Origin: Didymella arachidicola
Lineage: Eukaryota; Ascomycota; Dothideomycetes; Pleosporales; Didymellaceae
Length of the DNA stretch: 64,000 nucleotides
Reading direction: 5' to 3'
NCBI GenBank assembly: GCA_016630955.3
Contig: CM049988.1
Coordinates: 558,001-622,000, forward strand
The position numbers and the translations under genes are program-made. The notes under the pieces were generated by a model that did not search any database, had not been told where the DNA came from, and was given only the letters and a program-made list of their open reading frames with translations. Positions 1-11,210 of the stretch are shown piece after piece (the stretch's first letter is position 1; each line of letters begins with the position of its first letter).

Positions 1-1098
1 ACCGGGTACCGACCGTTGGCGCGTTCAAACCCACTCAAGACCGAGACTGGGTGATTGACTTTTGGAATCTGGACGTTAAGTGGGTCTTTGTGGCTGTACC
101 ATTCGGCTTTCTAATGATGCTTCTATTCTATTACGATCACGTAAGTCGAGTCTACTATGAGGAATGCCCAAATACTGACGCAGTCTACAGAATGTGTCTT
201 CCCTCACCGCGCAGGCACGTCAGTACCCTCTAAGGAAGCCTGCAGGGTTCCACTGGGACTTCTTTCTCCTCGGCTGCACTTGCTTCGTCTCTGGAATCAT
301 CGGCCTTCCCCTTCCAAACGGTCTTGTTCCTCAGGCACCGGTACACACAGACTCCTTGACAGTTTACGAAACACGTCTTAAGATCATAGAGACCGTGGAT
401 GGTGACGAGATCCGCCGCCCAGAGGTCGAGGCCACAGCTGTTGTTGAGCAGCGCGTCAGTCACTTCCTCATGGGAATGGCGATCTGGGGCACCATGACCG
501 GTCCCCTCCTGACTGTTCTAAGTACCATGCCTGCAGCCGTTTTTGCTGGTGTCTTCTTTGTTGTCGGCGTAAGTCACAATAATCTCAACCTCTCTAACAC
601 TATACTAACCTCTCTCAGTGGGGTTCCATCGAGAGCAACGGTATTCTAGCGAAGTTATGGTATCTGAACTCCGAAAAGCGCTTCGTGGACCCAAAAAATC
701 CACTCAACGCTGTCCCGCGCCGCAAGATCTGGCTTTACATCGGACTGCAAGCCCTTGGAGTCGCCTGTACCGTCGCAATCTCCCAGACGATCGCTGCTAT
801 CGGTTTCCCAGTCCTCATCATCGCCCTCATCCCGCTTCGAACATTTTTCATGCCCAAATGGTTCACACAGCATGAGCTCGCAGGAATGGATGCACTCACG
901 GCGAACAATCCGGCGGTGCTTGTAAGCTTTGGTGGGAGACCTGCGAAGATGAAGGGCTTCGAAGAAGACTTTGACGAGACGTTGAGGGCAGGCGGTGACG
1001 CTGAGCAAGGCGACGGCTACGATCTGCATCGTGCGAGATCAAGGAGCAGTCGTAGTCGCAGTGCTGTTCGACAACGTGCTGGAAGTATTCACAGATAG
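1..1098 (+). CDS. BOR1-type borate/bicarbonate (SLC4-like) anion transporter, 3' part
   Basis: Partial at the window edge. Exons are <1-140, 191-568 and 619-1098, with two 50-nt GT-AG introns, giving about 331 visible residues. After the first splice the protein reads YYDHNVSSLTAQ, followed by a hydrophobic segment with GIIGLPLPNGLVPQAP. This is the signature of the HCO3-transporter family that includes yeast Bor1, a plasma-membrane borate exporter. At least three more hydrophobic membrane segments follow (around nucleotides 470-570, 730-790 and 790-860). The tail is hydrophilic and rich in Arg and Ser, ending at TAG 1096-1098. Family membership is clear. The substrate (borate rather than another anion) is inferred from the family. 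The N-terminal half lies outside the window. Confidence 0.9.
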
Positions 1099-1205
1099 AA
1101 CTTCGTTATACGGTCACTTAGAGACGAGGGAGGGGCTGGATTACCATATGAGAAGGCTGGAGACGATAATTCATGACTACGTATCGAGAATGGCATGCCA
1201 CGCCA

Positions 1206-2294
1206 TTAAGCCTCCATTAATTGCCACCCTTCATCCACGTCTTGAATCTGGCGGTCTAGATCAGCGATAGAAGCGCAGCAGCAGGATTCTGGGAGCTCGA
1301 AACCAGTGTCGATAGGACCGAGCTCGATCAACGACCTGTCTGTCACTGGCCCCACTTCAATGCCTACCTTACCGACATCCAGCTCCAAACGCCAGACCTT
1401 CTTCTCTCGATCTGCGTTCCATTTTGGCTGAGCACGAAACAGCGGTACATCTTCGTGTATCTGCTGGATACATACGAAGGTATGTAAGAGGGCAGTCTGC
1501 ATCGCGTGTTGCACATGGCGGGCACATTCAAGCTGACACTTCTTGCAGATACCTTGCTCGACCAGAGCACGTTGCGCCATTCGAGACAAAATATCTGCGA
1601 ACATATACTTGTCATTCTTGAATTCCTCGAGCAAATCCGACTCGGACCGGCGTTCTTGCAATGATTGGGTAACTTCCGTCATTGCAAGTACACCTTGATC
1701 CACCGCCTTCTCGAACTGGTGCATATTGGGCATTGAAAAAATGAATACTGCGCGAAGTATGCGATCGTGGGTTTCGCTCAGATCAGTCTCTGCAAAAATT
1801 TGACTCAGCCACTTCTCTAGCTCATCCTTTCCGTCTTGGGCTCGATCATTCAGGTTGGCGAGTACGTCAGGGGCACTGAACTCTGATCTATAGTTCTTAA
1901 GTCGTTCTGGCAGGGTTGAAGCAGACTCGCTAGAGCCTACCATTGCATAGCTCGTCCGGGCACGCCAGGTACCGTTTGGCTCTGAAGGCAGCAGATGAAC
2001 AGCATGTTGGGGGAATGTGGTCGTATCGAGACTGTACGCATCGTGCGCGATTAATGTGTCACCCGATGCCGAATGAGTGCTCGCTTTCTCAACAGAGCTT
2101 GCAGAAGCTGGAGTGGAGTATCCAGATCCGGATGTTTGAACGGATCCTTCTTCAGCCTCAATTGGGAAATTCGCGCCCTGAAAGTGCACGTCAAAGTCTG
2201 GATGCGAGGGCTCCACAGCCGTCGGCTTGAACTCTGTGACTTGATGATCCCACGATCGAAGGGCCGTAGCGGGTATGCCGTGAATTGAGAGCAT
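1206..2294 (-). CDS. hypothetical protein, 362 aa, no recognised domain
   Basis: A single uninterrupted frame from ATG 2294 to a stop at 1206. I do not recognise the family. The first 130 residues or so are Ser/Thr-rich and look disordered (runs such as STPASASSVEK). The second half is more ordered and helical (residues about 150-260, with LEKWLSQIFAETDLSETHD) and has a Cys pair CKKC and a CCCA cluster near the C terminus. It is convergent with the transporter upstream, with 107 bp between stop codons. There is no signal peptide or membrane segment. Length and composition support a real gene over a chance frame, but an undetected intron or a different start is possible. Confidence 0.6.
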   Translation of the reverse strand: MLSIHGIPATALRSWDHQVTEFKPTAVEPSHPDFDVHFQGANFPIEAEEGSVQTSGSGYSTPASASSVEKASTHSASGDTLIAHDAYSLDTTTFPQHAVHLLPSEPNGTWRARTSYAMVGSSESASTLPERLKNYRSEFSAPDVLANLNDRAQDGKDELEKWLSQIFAETDLSETHDRILRAVFIFSMPNMHQFEKAVDQGVLAMTEVTQSLQERRSESDLLEEFKNDKYMFADILSRMAQRALVEQGICKKCQLECARHVQHAMQTALLHTFVCIQQIHEDVPLFRAQPKWNADREKKVWRLELDVGKVGIEVGPVTDRSLIELGPIDTGFELPESCCCASIADLDRQIQDVDEGWQLMEA

Positions 2295-2936
2295 AATAAA
2301 GGCTGACGCGAAGAGCTAATTCTGAGAGCGTGGAGTAGTTGAAAGATGAGACAAGGGGTTGTGGAGGGCAGGATTTGAGTATTTCATACTATACAGTGTG
2401 GTGCTATCTGATTGGGTCTGTGAGGATCGTTGTGAGAACATGACGACTAATGCACAGCGGTTGCACAGTGAATACGTCCTTTTCACGCAATGCTTAATGC
2501 TTGCTTATTGTGGAGAAATATGTGCGGTTTTCACTGACAAGCAGGCGAAGTTGCGGCTACACAGCACACAACGCGTAGCCGGTGACCCCAAGATGTTTGG
2601 CAGCTGCGCTGGCATTGCGCAAACGAATGTAAGTGACCGCAAAGATAGCACTCCACAGACCTGTGTCCCGCACATGCGCAAGGACGCTGGCAATGTTGAG
2701 CTATCGCGAGGGCCTAAGCTCCAAAAGCTAATACGCCATCCTCTTTCCATTTCAAGCGTATGGCAAACTGCTAGGCAACCTTCCCATCTGGCGCATATGG
2801 AACCACGATAGATGGCCTCGAGGACTCTTAAGCAGCCAAGTTCTTCTCGAACACGGACAAAGCAACAGTCGGTGTGGACAACCGATTCATTGTCTCGTCA
2901 GGTCCTTGTCCCGACTAATGATCGGTGCCGTTGGCT
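2295..2936. other. intergenic, no gene seen
   Basis: About 640 bp between the start of the 362-aa unknown gene and the stop of MED10. Overlapping short frames occur on both strands (up to 150 codons) but none has recognisable protein sequence. It should hold the promoter of the unknown gene and the 3' end of MED10. Confidence 0.5.
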
Positions 2937-3460
2937 TCAGGGTGGGACTTTTCCACCGGTGGCTTCGACGACTTTTACGGCGTCATCTCTGAGCTCTGGA
3001 ACCGCATTGGAAAGCTGCCATGCAATCTGCTCTTGCAGAAAACGATACGCTTCTTCGCGACCTTTTAGCATTTGATTCGTACGCTGCACAAGCTCGACAA
3101 ACTCTCGGGTATAAATATCAGGGTTTCGAGAGCTCTCGACATAGTTTGTGACCTCTGGAGGGATGTCGATGAGAACATTGGGAGCTGTGTTTGAGAGTCT
3201 CACAAGGTTCTGAATCAGTACGTGGCTGAGCTTTTTGTCAGTGTCAGTAGGCGGTCCATTCGCAATCCACCTACACTTCGCGCTTCATAGCATCTTGAGT
3301 CTTGCTACCGTGATGATCGTAGGCTTGGACTATAAGGTTGTAGAGCGTCTGCACAATATCCTTGAGCTGCCGCTCGACAGCAGCGATCGCTGACGATTTT
3401 GTCAAATTGCAGTCTCAAGCAAGATCCATATCACCTACCATCAGTATCTACGAGATTCAT
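2937..3460 (-). CDS. MED10: Mediator complex subunit 10 (MED10/Nut2)
   Basis: Exons on the minus strand are 3439-3460, 3275-3389 and 2937-3225, joined by two 49-nt GT-AG introns, giving 141 aa. Joined, the protein starts MNLVDTDAIAAVERQLKDI. It continues through LYNLIVQAYDHHGSKTQDAM, a hallmark of MED10, and then NLVRLSNTAPNVLIDIPPEV. The 5' donor GTAGGT and the CTGAC branch-like site before the second acceptor fit well. MED10 is a middle-module subunit of Mediator, the nuclear coactivator that links transcription factors to RNA polymerase II. The gene is divergent from the PXA-domain gene, with 252 bp between the two start codons. The start is short of the usual leader by a few residues but no better ATG is near. 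Confidence 0.93.
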
Positions 3461-3712
3461 CTTGTTGTAGACAAAGCTGACATACGATGTCGCGAAGGGG
3501 ACGTGTGATTGCAAGGGTGAAGCAGTTGCGACCACGCGCTGAAACACCAGCGCCAAGATCTCGGCGAATCTGGCGCCGATTGCGTCACCGCCTTTACCTC
3601 TAACCACAGCCTACACAAACAGCAGTCTATATCTGCACAGCACTGCGGCAAACGCTGCTACGCGTCAATACAGAGGAATCTTCCAGAAGATGATGGTTAG
3701 CAGAAGGTGGTC

Positions 3713-6545
3713 ATGACGGAGAACACGCAGCAAGAGCAGGACCCATCTCGATTGCAGTCACAGATCATCCAGCCTCCAACAACATCAACAGACTCAGGAT
3801 CTGCTGCAGTAAATACAGGTCGAACAAATGCGGAAAAGCGGTCGTTGGAGTCCCAAAAGCCAGACGCCGACACAACATCAGATAAAGCTACTGCAGCTTT
3901 TATTCGGCGAACCCTTTGTGCCCACAACGTTCTGCTCGGGAACGGCGAGAAAGGAGGTACTGCGCCTCGTCCAATCGATGAGCTGCTACCACCATTGACA
4001 AGCTCGAATGAAGTCGATCTTCAACTGTACGGTATCATCTCAGTGATCATCAAAGAGTTTGTGCAGACATGGTACTCGAAGATCACGCCGGATCATGTAT
4101 TTGTCAACGAGGTCATTCAGGTCATTGCACACTGCACAAGAGCGGTCGAGCAACGGTTGAGGAAGGTCGATCTAGAAGGTCTTCTGCTGGACGAGATTCC
4201 GGGGCTTTTGGAAGAGCATCTGATCGGTAGGTGATTCTAGTTCTTGTTTAGGCCGCGGATCTGTGTCTAATTACGCGTCTCGAAGCATTCCGCCTCGCGA
4301 AGCGGCAAGCCTCGTCTCCACATTCGCTAGTGTCAGATCCACGTCTCATCTACCACACGCTCTATCCGCATCCTGCTCTGTCTCCGGTGCCGGTTGATGC
4401 CGTACCGTCGAGCTTTGTCGAACAGCGAGAGAGTGAGTCCGCCTGGCGACAGCTTATCATCCAGGGGGTCTTAGCTGTATTGCTTCCCACCGATGATCTC
4501 AAGAATGGATGCCTACGATCCCTAGTTGCTGAGATCTTCGCAGAGATGATATTGGGCAACGGCATCAGCGGAAAGGCCTGTGAGGGCTGGCTCCTATGGG
4601 AAGCCATTGGGAGAATCGTAGACAATCTTCAGACGGACCCCAGCCAAAATGACGATGTTTCGTCAGACGACAGTGCCTCAGCCGATGATTTGAGTCGTCT
4701 GGAGCGTTTTGGACTTTTGCCATCACAAGCCGAAGAGCAGAGCGGTTCGACCAGCTTGCCAGTCGCTAATGCGAGACGTCATGAGGCCACTTCCATGACT
4801 GTCTCGGGTCTGTTCTGGATGGTCATCCAATACGCAGTTTTGGCGTCTACCGCGCTGCGTGCATTCATTCTAACAATAGCCTCAGCATCATCTTTGCCTT
4901 CAAGGTCTTCGATAAGCGGACCGATACCGACGGAAGAGAGCTACCAATCACTCCCGTCAGAGGTGGAGTCTCAGGCCTCAACACATTCACTGGGCTTGAA
5001 ACGGCCTATCGTGAACATGAAGCTATGGGGCTGCGCGTCACAGTTTGTGGAGTTGGATGTCCGCATGCCTTGGTTGACCGGCCTCATCTCAATACTGCAT
5101 TGTGGAGCATTGTTCGGCCCAGGCAAGGTGGGCGACACAGATGGTGTATTGGACAGGTGAGTTGCGACAATTTTCTTCCTTGTTTCCTTGGTTGGCCAGT
5201 AGCAACTGCACCCAAGCCCGGTGCAACGCGACATGCAGAAGGACCGCATACGACTTTGGTCACTTGACCTCGCCTCAGCGAATGCGACGGCCCGCAGACC
5301 CTCACACGGGCATACCCCAGTTTGGGTGTGCGCCGATGTATGCAAGCCCTTGCACCCGTCCCGGGCGGCAATTCGACGCCCCAGGGCTAGGTCTTGGCAA
5401 GGGCGAGTCTCCTCACCACCATTCAAAATGGAGCCCCGACACTGGCAATTTGAACGGACCGATCAACGCACACGTTCCCGTATGAATGCTGCTTGCGATG
5501 CTGCGGGTTCTGCAGTGAGCATGAAATCGAGCACTATGCCGTCTTATCGCGCTTGTAGCCAGCGCAGCCAGCCCGCTTACGCGCCCGGTGATCTACCCAC
5601 ATCGTCAGCCGTCAATTGAGCTCGGGACTGGCCGTCCCTCACGCACAAGCACAACATTGGTGGCTGTTACAGAACGGACCATATGACTGAGGCGGCAAAT
5701 GATTGCGCCTCATCTTACGACCCTTCTTGCGCAAGTGCGATATCGCTACCATAGGATATGCTCTAGCACGACCCAATGGCTACTAAGGCCTGGTGCGGGC
5801 CTTTTACAGTTCATCCGGTTCGCTGCAAATACGACCACGCGAAATGAACTCGAGATGTCTGGCCTGACTGTGGAAAGCCTTGCCAGGTCAATAACGTCCA
5901 TCGAGTAGAAGAGCCGCAGTATATTCCCATGTCGCCTCACTCTGCGGCCTGAAGATCCGTCATCTTCGACTTCTGAGGAGAACCGCTCGACGGTACCATA
6001 TCAGGATACTCCGAACAAAGAACCTGGCGCTTTGTAGCATCGGCTGACTGGTCTCCGCGGACTGCTCCACTCGGATGCATCGCATGCTGATTGCATATAT
6101 TGCGCCAATCAAAGAAATATCTTTTACCAAAGTCCAGCGCACTAACCACAGTCCTCCTAGGTTTCTCTCTCACCTCATTCACACAGGCATGTTGAATCCC
6201 GCTCTACTTCCTGTAGTACTTCGGACAGTGCGCGCTACTTTGTTTCCGAGCAACGGCATGGGTCCCCCACGACAGATTCCAACCGACCAGGAGACAAAGG
6301 ATATCAAGCGCCGTTGCGCTGCGTCGCTGCTCAGCTTGCTACCACCAAAAGCTGCAACTATCTTCTTCGCAAACGATAGTAAGGTCGCACAGCATCAGCA
6401 GGTCGAAGAGATCTTGGAGTGTCTCGAGGATGCATATTTGAACAAGCATCTGATCTTCCAGATACTCGAATTGATCGTGCTGAGGCTAGTCCCCGAATTG
6501 GAGTCACAGGGAATACAAGACCTTATGGAAGAGTGCACAGGGTAA
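3713..6545 (+). CDS. PXA-domain protein (sorting-nexin-associated type)
   Basis: Exons are 3713-4226, 4286-5156 and 6161-6545, giving 589 aa. The first intron is 59 nt; the second is 1004 nt, far longer than any other here. The N-terminal 60 residues are low complexity. Residues about 70-330 form a PXA domain (DLQLYGIISVIIKEFVQTWY, then HCTRAVEQRLRKVDLEGLLL and EHLIAFRLAKRQ). A hydrophobic stretch, SGLFWMVIQYAVLASTALRA, follows. The third exon (FLSHLIHTGMLNPALLPVV, then AYLNKHLIFQILELIVLRL) joins in phase with DGVLDR, as expected for the conserved C-terminal part. PXA proteins act at endosomal or ER membranes; the exact role here is unknown. The first frame opens at a GTG at 3707, but ATG 3713 is the likely start. 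Confidence 0.85.
5157..6160 (+). other. unusually long intron (1004 nt) in the PXA-domain gene
   Basis: The donor GTGAGT at 5157 and acceptor CTCCTAG at 6160, with a CACTAAC branch-like site at 6140-6145, join conserved coding sequence in phase (GACAG|G, residues D-R-F). The other introns in this window are almost all 46-65 nt, so roughly 950 bp looks inserted. No long coding frame, inverted ends or target duplication could be seen. Confidence 0.6.
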
Positions 6546-9181
6546 CTATTGTCCAGGTAGACATGCATGCCGCGCACTTCGAATTCAAAATCGCTTCGAG
6601 ATAACCAGCCACTACTGCTTCTCTCAGCCAAACTTGTTATGCGCCAACTGACTGACTGCTTCAAGTATGTCTGTGGGTACCTATGCCAGCTAATGCTCTG
6701 CACGTTGGGCTTGCGGTGTCGATCGAGGTGTTGTCGGTAACACCATTTCAATAAGTACCCGTCTTCCTTTCTCGTCTCCTCATATCAGTTAGGCTTCTCA
6801 TGCACATGGTGTATCGTCATGTACAAATAGCTCATCATGCGTCTTCGTGAGAAGGTACACCGCTCTACCCGAAAAGAGGGGTAATTGACCAATTACAAAA
6901 AAGCACGGCACGAATTGTTGAGGGATATGCAAGTCCAGACTTTTCGCAGGACCGTAAGTGCATGCAGCAACGAGCACCTGACCTCTTAAGGAAAAGCTGT
7001 AGAGAGAAAATGAAGCGAAGAAGCAACGTAAGGTACAATGTACCCCGCCGTTCGCGCTATCGGTCAGCCACCGGGAGCTCCTTCGACGCCTCCACCCTGA
7101 ACCCGCTTGTCGAGCGTCGTACGATGATCCAGGCAAATTAGCGGTGAACATCGTTATTACTTCTATTGAGGAAAGCGGATGCTTTGGTGCATGCACCTGG
7201 AGGATAGAGTTCGTTCGAAGAGCTCGATGAACCCGCGATAGACGCTGGGAAAGATATACTGGTATCCGACGTATATATTGTGAGTGGGTCCGGCACAACC
7301 GGATCACCTTACTCGTTAGATTACATCGGATCCTGTCTGCTTTTAGATAAATTATAGCACTTATCCCTGCAATCTACTTAAGTTACAGCCTCTAGGACTA
7401 GAAGAATATTAAAAACGCATCAGATTAGTGCCTAAGACGACTGAAAAAGACGACCGAGACCCCTTGTCATCGTCTCCACTCACAAAATATATGCCTGCAA
7501 CCACAGTAGTCGGCTACACCGACATGTGTTGCAGCCCAAGCAAAACGATCGCACCAATGATGAGATCAAATCAAATACGAGCGAGCCATGTGCGCATCTC
7601 CGCCATTAGCATCATTGTGGGTACCTTACAGACAAAGACTGTGGAGACAAAGACCGTGGAGACAAAGACTGTAGAGACAAAGACTGTAGAAGTGAGGTTA
7701 AGCTACCGTCATGCCGTGTACCGTGCCGAACCTCCAAAGTTTGAATTGATGATGCCCACGCGAGCGGCGGCATCCCGCTGCCGGCTGGCAACGATAGGAG
7801 CAGCGTGGGCTGAACCAGGGATTACCCTGATCTCGCAACGACCTGCCGTCCAAACCCACGCTGTTATTACCCAGCATCTTGCTGGTCGAACATACGTTTC
7901 AGTTTCCCTCGGATACCATAGCTTCCTGCTGATAGTCTTTTACAAACGACATTGCGTTGAGGTTCCCCGCACGCCACAGCTGATCGCATGGTCTTATCGT
8001 ACATAGGTCTCGCGTACCTGAACTGGTTGTGCCGCTATATTGTCCCACCCGGGAACACAATCGCGACACACTGATGTCAGCTTACTCCAGCGCAATTGTG
8101 TCGCATACTGCAGCCTCAATGGCGCTTATCGACAGGACATGAGCATCGAAGGCCTCACGTCGCCGACCTTACTGTGCGATCGAATACCGTGTAACGGGAG
8201 CCTTGACTCGACATGCCATCGACCGTTGAGCTGCGGATCCTTCGCCTTGCAGGGATCTTGGCCAGCCACCGCCTCTTCATAACCTCATGAGCAGAGACAA
8301 GTTGGCAAGAGATGCATGATTGCTCCGCGGTGCGGGTGACACTCAGGGGTCACGAGCATCAATTAGCAGGCTCTTGCTGCGCAATGACCGCTCTCGGAAA
8401 GAGCGAGCACAACTTGAGATGCAAGACATCCCGTGGTGGAGCATGGTTCTGAAGCACCGTGCGCTCTGCCTCCGACGCTTGTGAATTGCAGCCCAAAACA
8501 GGAACGATTCCATGTCAACTCGTTATCACAGAATGAGGCTGACGTCAAGTAGCCATATTGATGGCCCGCAAGGCTGGGCACGGTTGGGGGTGCCGTTATT
8601 GCCATGTAGCACAGCGTCAGGAGCATCGCTCTAGAAAGAGAAGGCGCTTGACACGTTGCGAGGACGGCATTGCAATGAGCACGTCAGTTCAAGTGCCGGC
8701 CATCATGCGCAGGTGACAGCTTTGCGGTGACAGCTACTCGGTCTTAATGCCACCTACATGACACCTGGCAGGCTTCGATGTGCTGCAAGGTCCCGTTTCT
8801 AGCAACAGACGATCAACATGAAGCGACGGCTTTGTGCGTTTGACAGGGTGCACAACGCGGATGGGTCCGTCGACGGCGGATGTCTTTGTGCTGCGAACCA
8901 CTGCCCAGTGCTGACTGCAAATCTTATTCCGAGACCCATCAAACCCAGTGGATGAGCGCATGCCGCGGGTCTTTGTCGCAGCAGCGCAAGGCATTGCCTC
9001 GCACAATATTTTGAATTCGCAAAAAGTTGGCGGGAACTGGCCGAGGGATACTATGCCTCAGCACCACAGCCATCATTCAGCGCCGCTAGCTTGTCATAAC
9101 ATAGGCTATGCTGGGGTTGTTTGGAAAAGTAAGAAAAGAGGCAGCGAAAGAGAGCTGAGCGATGCCCAGCACAAAAAAAGA
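6546..9181. other. gene-poor interval with a 15-bp minisatellite
   Basis: About 2.6 kb after the PXA gene. Several overlapping short frames exist on both strands (169 codons minus at 6798-7307; 192 codons plus at 7428-8006, which begins at GTG). None reads like a known protein or shows splice-linked continuation. The only clear structure is the tandem repeat at 7631-7690. Confidence 0.5.
7631..7690 (+). repeat. 15-bp minisatellite, four copies
   Basis: Four head-to-tail copies of GACAAAGACTGTGGA start at 7631, 7646, 7661 and 7676, differing at one or two positions (ACC for ACT in copy 2, GTAGA for GTGGA in copies 3 and 4). The unit length keeps frame: in the plus-strand frame it would read TKTVE four times. 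Whether that frame is translated is doubtful. Confidence 0.9.
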
Positions 9182-9270
9182 TGGTCACTACGAGGGTCGA
9201 ACTCGCGACCTTGGCGTATCAAGGATGAAAGCTATTAGCACCACGCTCTAACCAACTGAGCTAAGCGACC
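9182..9270 (-). tRNA. tRNA-Ile(AAU) with a 15-nt intron
   Basis: Read on the minus strand, the acceptor stem GGTCGCT pairs with AGTGACC (one G-U). The D arm is GCTC/GAGC with AGTTGGTTA. The anticodon stem TGGTG pairs with CGCCA around loop CTAATAA, so the anticodon is AAU for isoleucine. The loop is interrupted after the base following the anticodon by a 15-nt intron (9218-9232), the standard site for eukaryotic nuclear tRNA introns. The T arm is GCGAG-TTCGACC-CTCGT. Position 9182 supplies the discriminator A. It lies alone in a gene-poor interval. Confidence 0.93.
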
Positions 9271-11210
9271 GGAAATCATGTGATTCATGCAAAACGTGGG
9301 AAAATTAGCTTATATATTCTCAAATTATTTGTTCCTAAATGAGCGCCTAATTACTGTTGTTAGCATGTCATTGTACTGACCCCTGAATCAACTTCAACAC
9401 CAGAGATCATGCGCAATCACTATCTGGAAAAATCATATCTCGTCCCCCCCAGTCATCTTGCCTTCCGTCCCTCCATACGCGTGCATCGTTGCACCACATA
9501 CACTTGCAATCACCTGACCCGCTAGTGCCGGCACGTTGGCCAACGACAACGGCAGGATGCCTTTTCGTGGGACGTCAGCCCAACAGCCCTTGTGCTACAG
9601 TTGACGCGCCGCCAAAGGCCCGAACAGCGCCCAGCGTGTGCCAGCGCAACCGTCCAGGAAAATGTGCTTCCTCGCAGCACCTCAGTGGCCGCTTTATCAG
9701 TCACTAACGCAAGTGTCGCTGTAATTGCGAAGGGGCCAACCCATAATGCTGCCGTGCGACGCAACTAGTCGAGTCCGGACACTGCAGGCTACGGATGGTA
9801 AAGCAGCGCACTGATTGCGGAAGACAAAGGAGGTTGAATCTTTGCAATGCATCGTGAGCACCGACGGCTGCATCGGATATGCGTACCTGTGTTGCCGTGT
9901 GTCCTTCTTCAAGCTCGGCTGCATCCGCACAGCGAGCTGCTGAGGGTCCTGCGGCCAGTAAAGCTTCACGGCTACGGGCCGGACCGCTCACAGCGTACTG
10001 ACGACCCAGAACGTCTGCTCTGCAGCGTCTCATTTACTTCGCATTCGCGAACATCTCAAAAGCAAAAATGATGGACTGATCATCGTGCCGCATGCAAACG
10101 CTGTGTGCCAGATACGGATGCCCAGTTCCACGAGCTCACAGTCCACAACCGTGCTCGGCTCGTCCCCGCGCTAGCTTGCTAGCCGTGCTGACCTCTGCCG
10201 ATCGATGACACAAGAAAGAGGCCGCAGCAGAAAAACTACTGGAGTGATTTCCGACGAAGCGCTGAAAATGGCAATCCCTGGTCTGACCGCACGTAAGCAG
10301 CCTGTCAGTGACGGTCGGGGAGCCGGGAAGTCATCTAAGGTGAAGCTGCTTGATCTCGCGCTCATCTCGTCGTTTCATGCGGCAGCCACAATGCTGGAGG
10401 AAGATTGTTGAGGTGTGCGGAGGCTCGGTCGCCTGCCGTGGGCGCCATGTCTCATAATCTCACGAGGTTCACCAAGCTGCTGGATCGTCAAAGCAGCAAA
10501 ATGTAGAGCCGAAATTAAGCCTTCGCTGAGGTCTCGTACTGCGTCTGGGGCTGAGGCCGTCTTGCATAAACTCAAATTTTGTGTTCATCTTATGTTGTGC
10601 TGCCTGTTGCCTGCGTAAGTGACAGCGGGTCACAGCAGGACAAGACAGGCAAACTCGGGCCTCGATCAGGGGGACAGCCGACCAAGACAGGTATGGAATA
10701 CCAAAGGAGTGGATTGACGCATTGGTCGAGCTTGACTTGCGTCTCAGACTACAAATAAGCTATACGAGATCGATTATAGGTAACAGAAACGTACCAGCCA
10801 GTTCGTCGTTTCAGACAGGACGCAAAAACAACAGTAGGGGCCGCCAAGAATGCTGAGAAGTGTACAATAGCTAATGGCCCGCGTGAGCGGTACAGTCTTC
10901 CATATATATAAGACGTATGTATGTGGTGACGCATGGTGGGGGTATTTTGCATGCTGCGGGTATAACGTGGAAACAAGAAAAAGCTGTGAAACGAGCGCCA
11001 GAAGGAAAGATCAAACTGAAATGCTGGAGATGCTGATGCAGGATGAGAGTAGTCGAACCGAAATGTGCCCTAGAATAGGCCCTGCTTTCCATCTTTGGTC
11101 CGTGATCGAATTAAATGGTGAAGAGCTGTGTCTCAACGTATTGGTGGTAGTTTTGTGGCTGGTGCATGGTCTTCGTGTGTCGTGCGATGTAACGACTGTT
11201 GTCTTGTAGG
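9271..11210. other. intergenic, no gene seen
   Basis: About 1.9 kb between the tRNA and the stop of the helix-turn-helix gene. Only short, unrelated frames of up to about 110 codons on both strands; no repeats or RNA genes recognised. The part adjoining 11210 probably contains the 3' UTR of the minus-strand gene. Confidence 0.5.

Noticed and set aside
6798..7307. 169-codon minus-strand frame
   Set aside because: No recognisable protein sequence and no splice-linked continuation; low-complexity Arg/Ser content.
7428..8006. 192-codon plus-strand frame containing TKTVE repeats
   Set aside because: Begins at GTG, lacks conserved character outside the repeat, and lies in a gene-poor region; only the repeat is reported.
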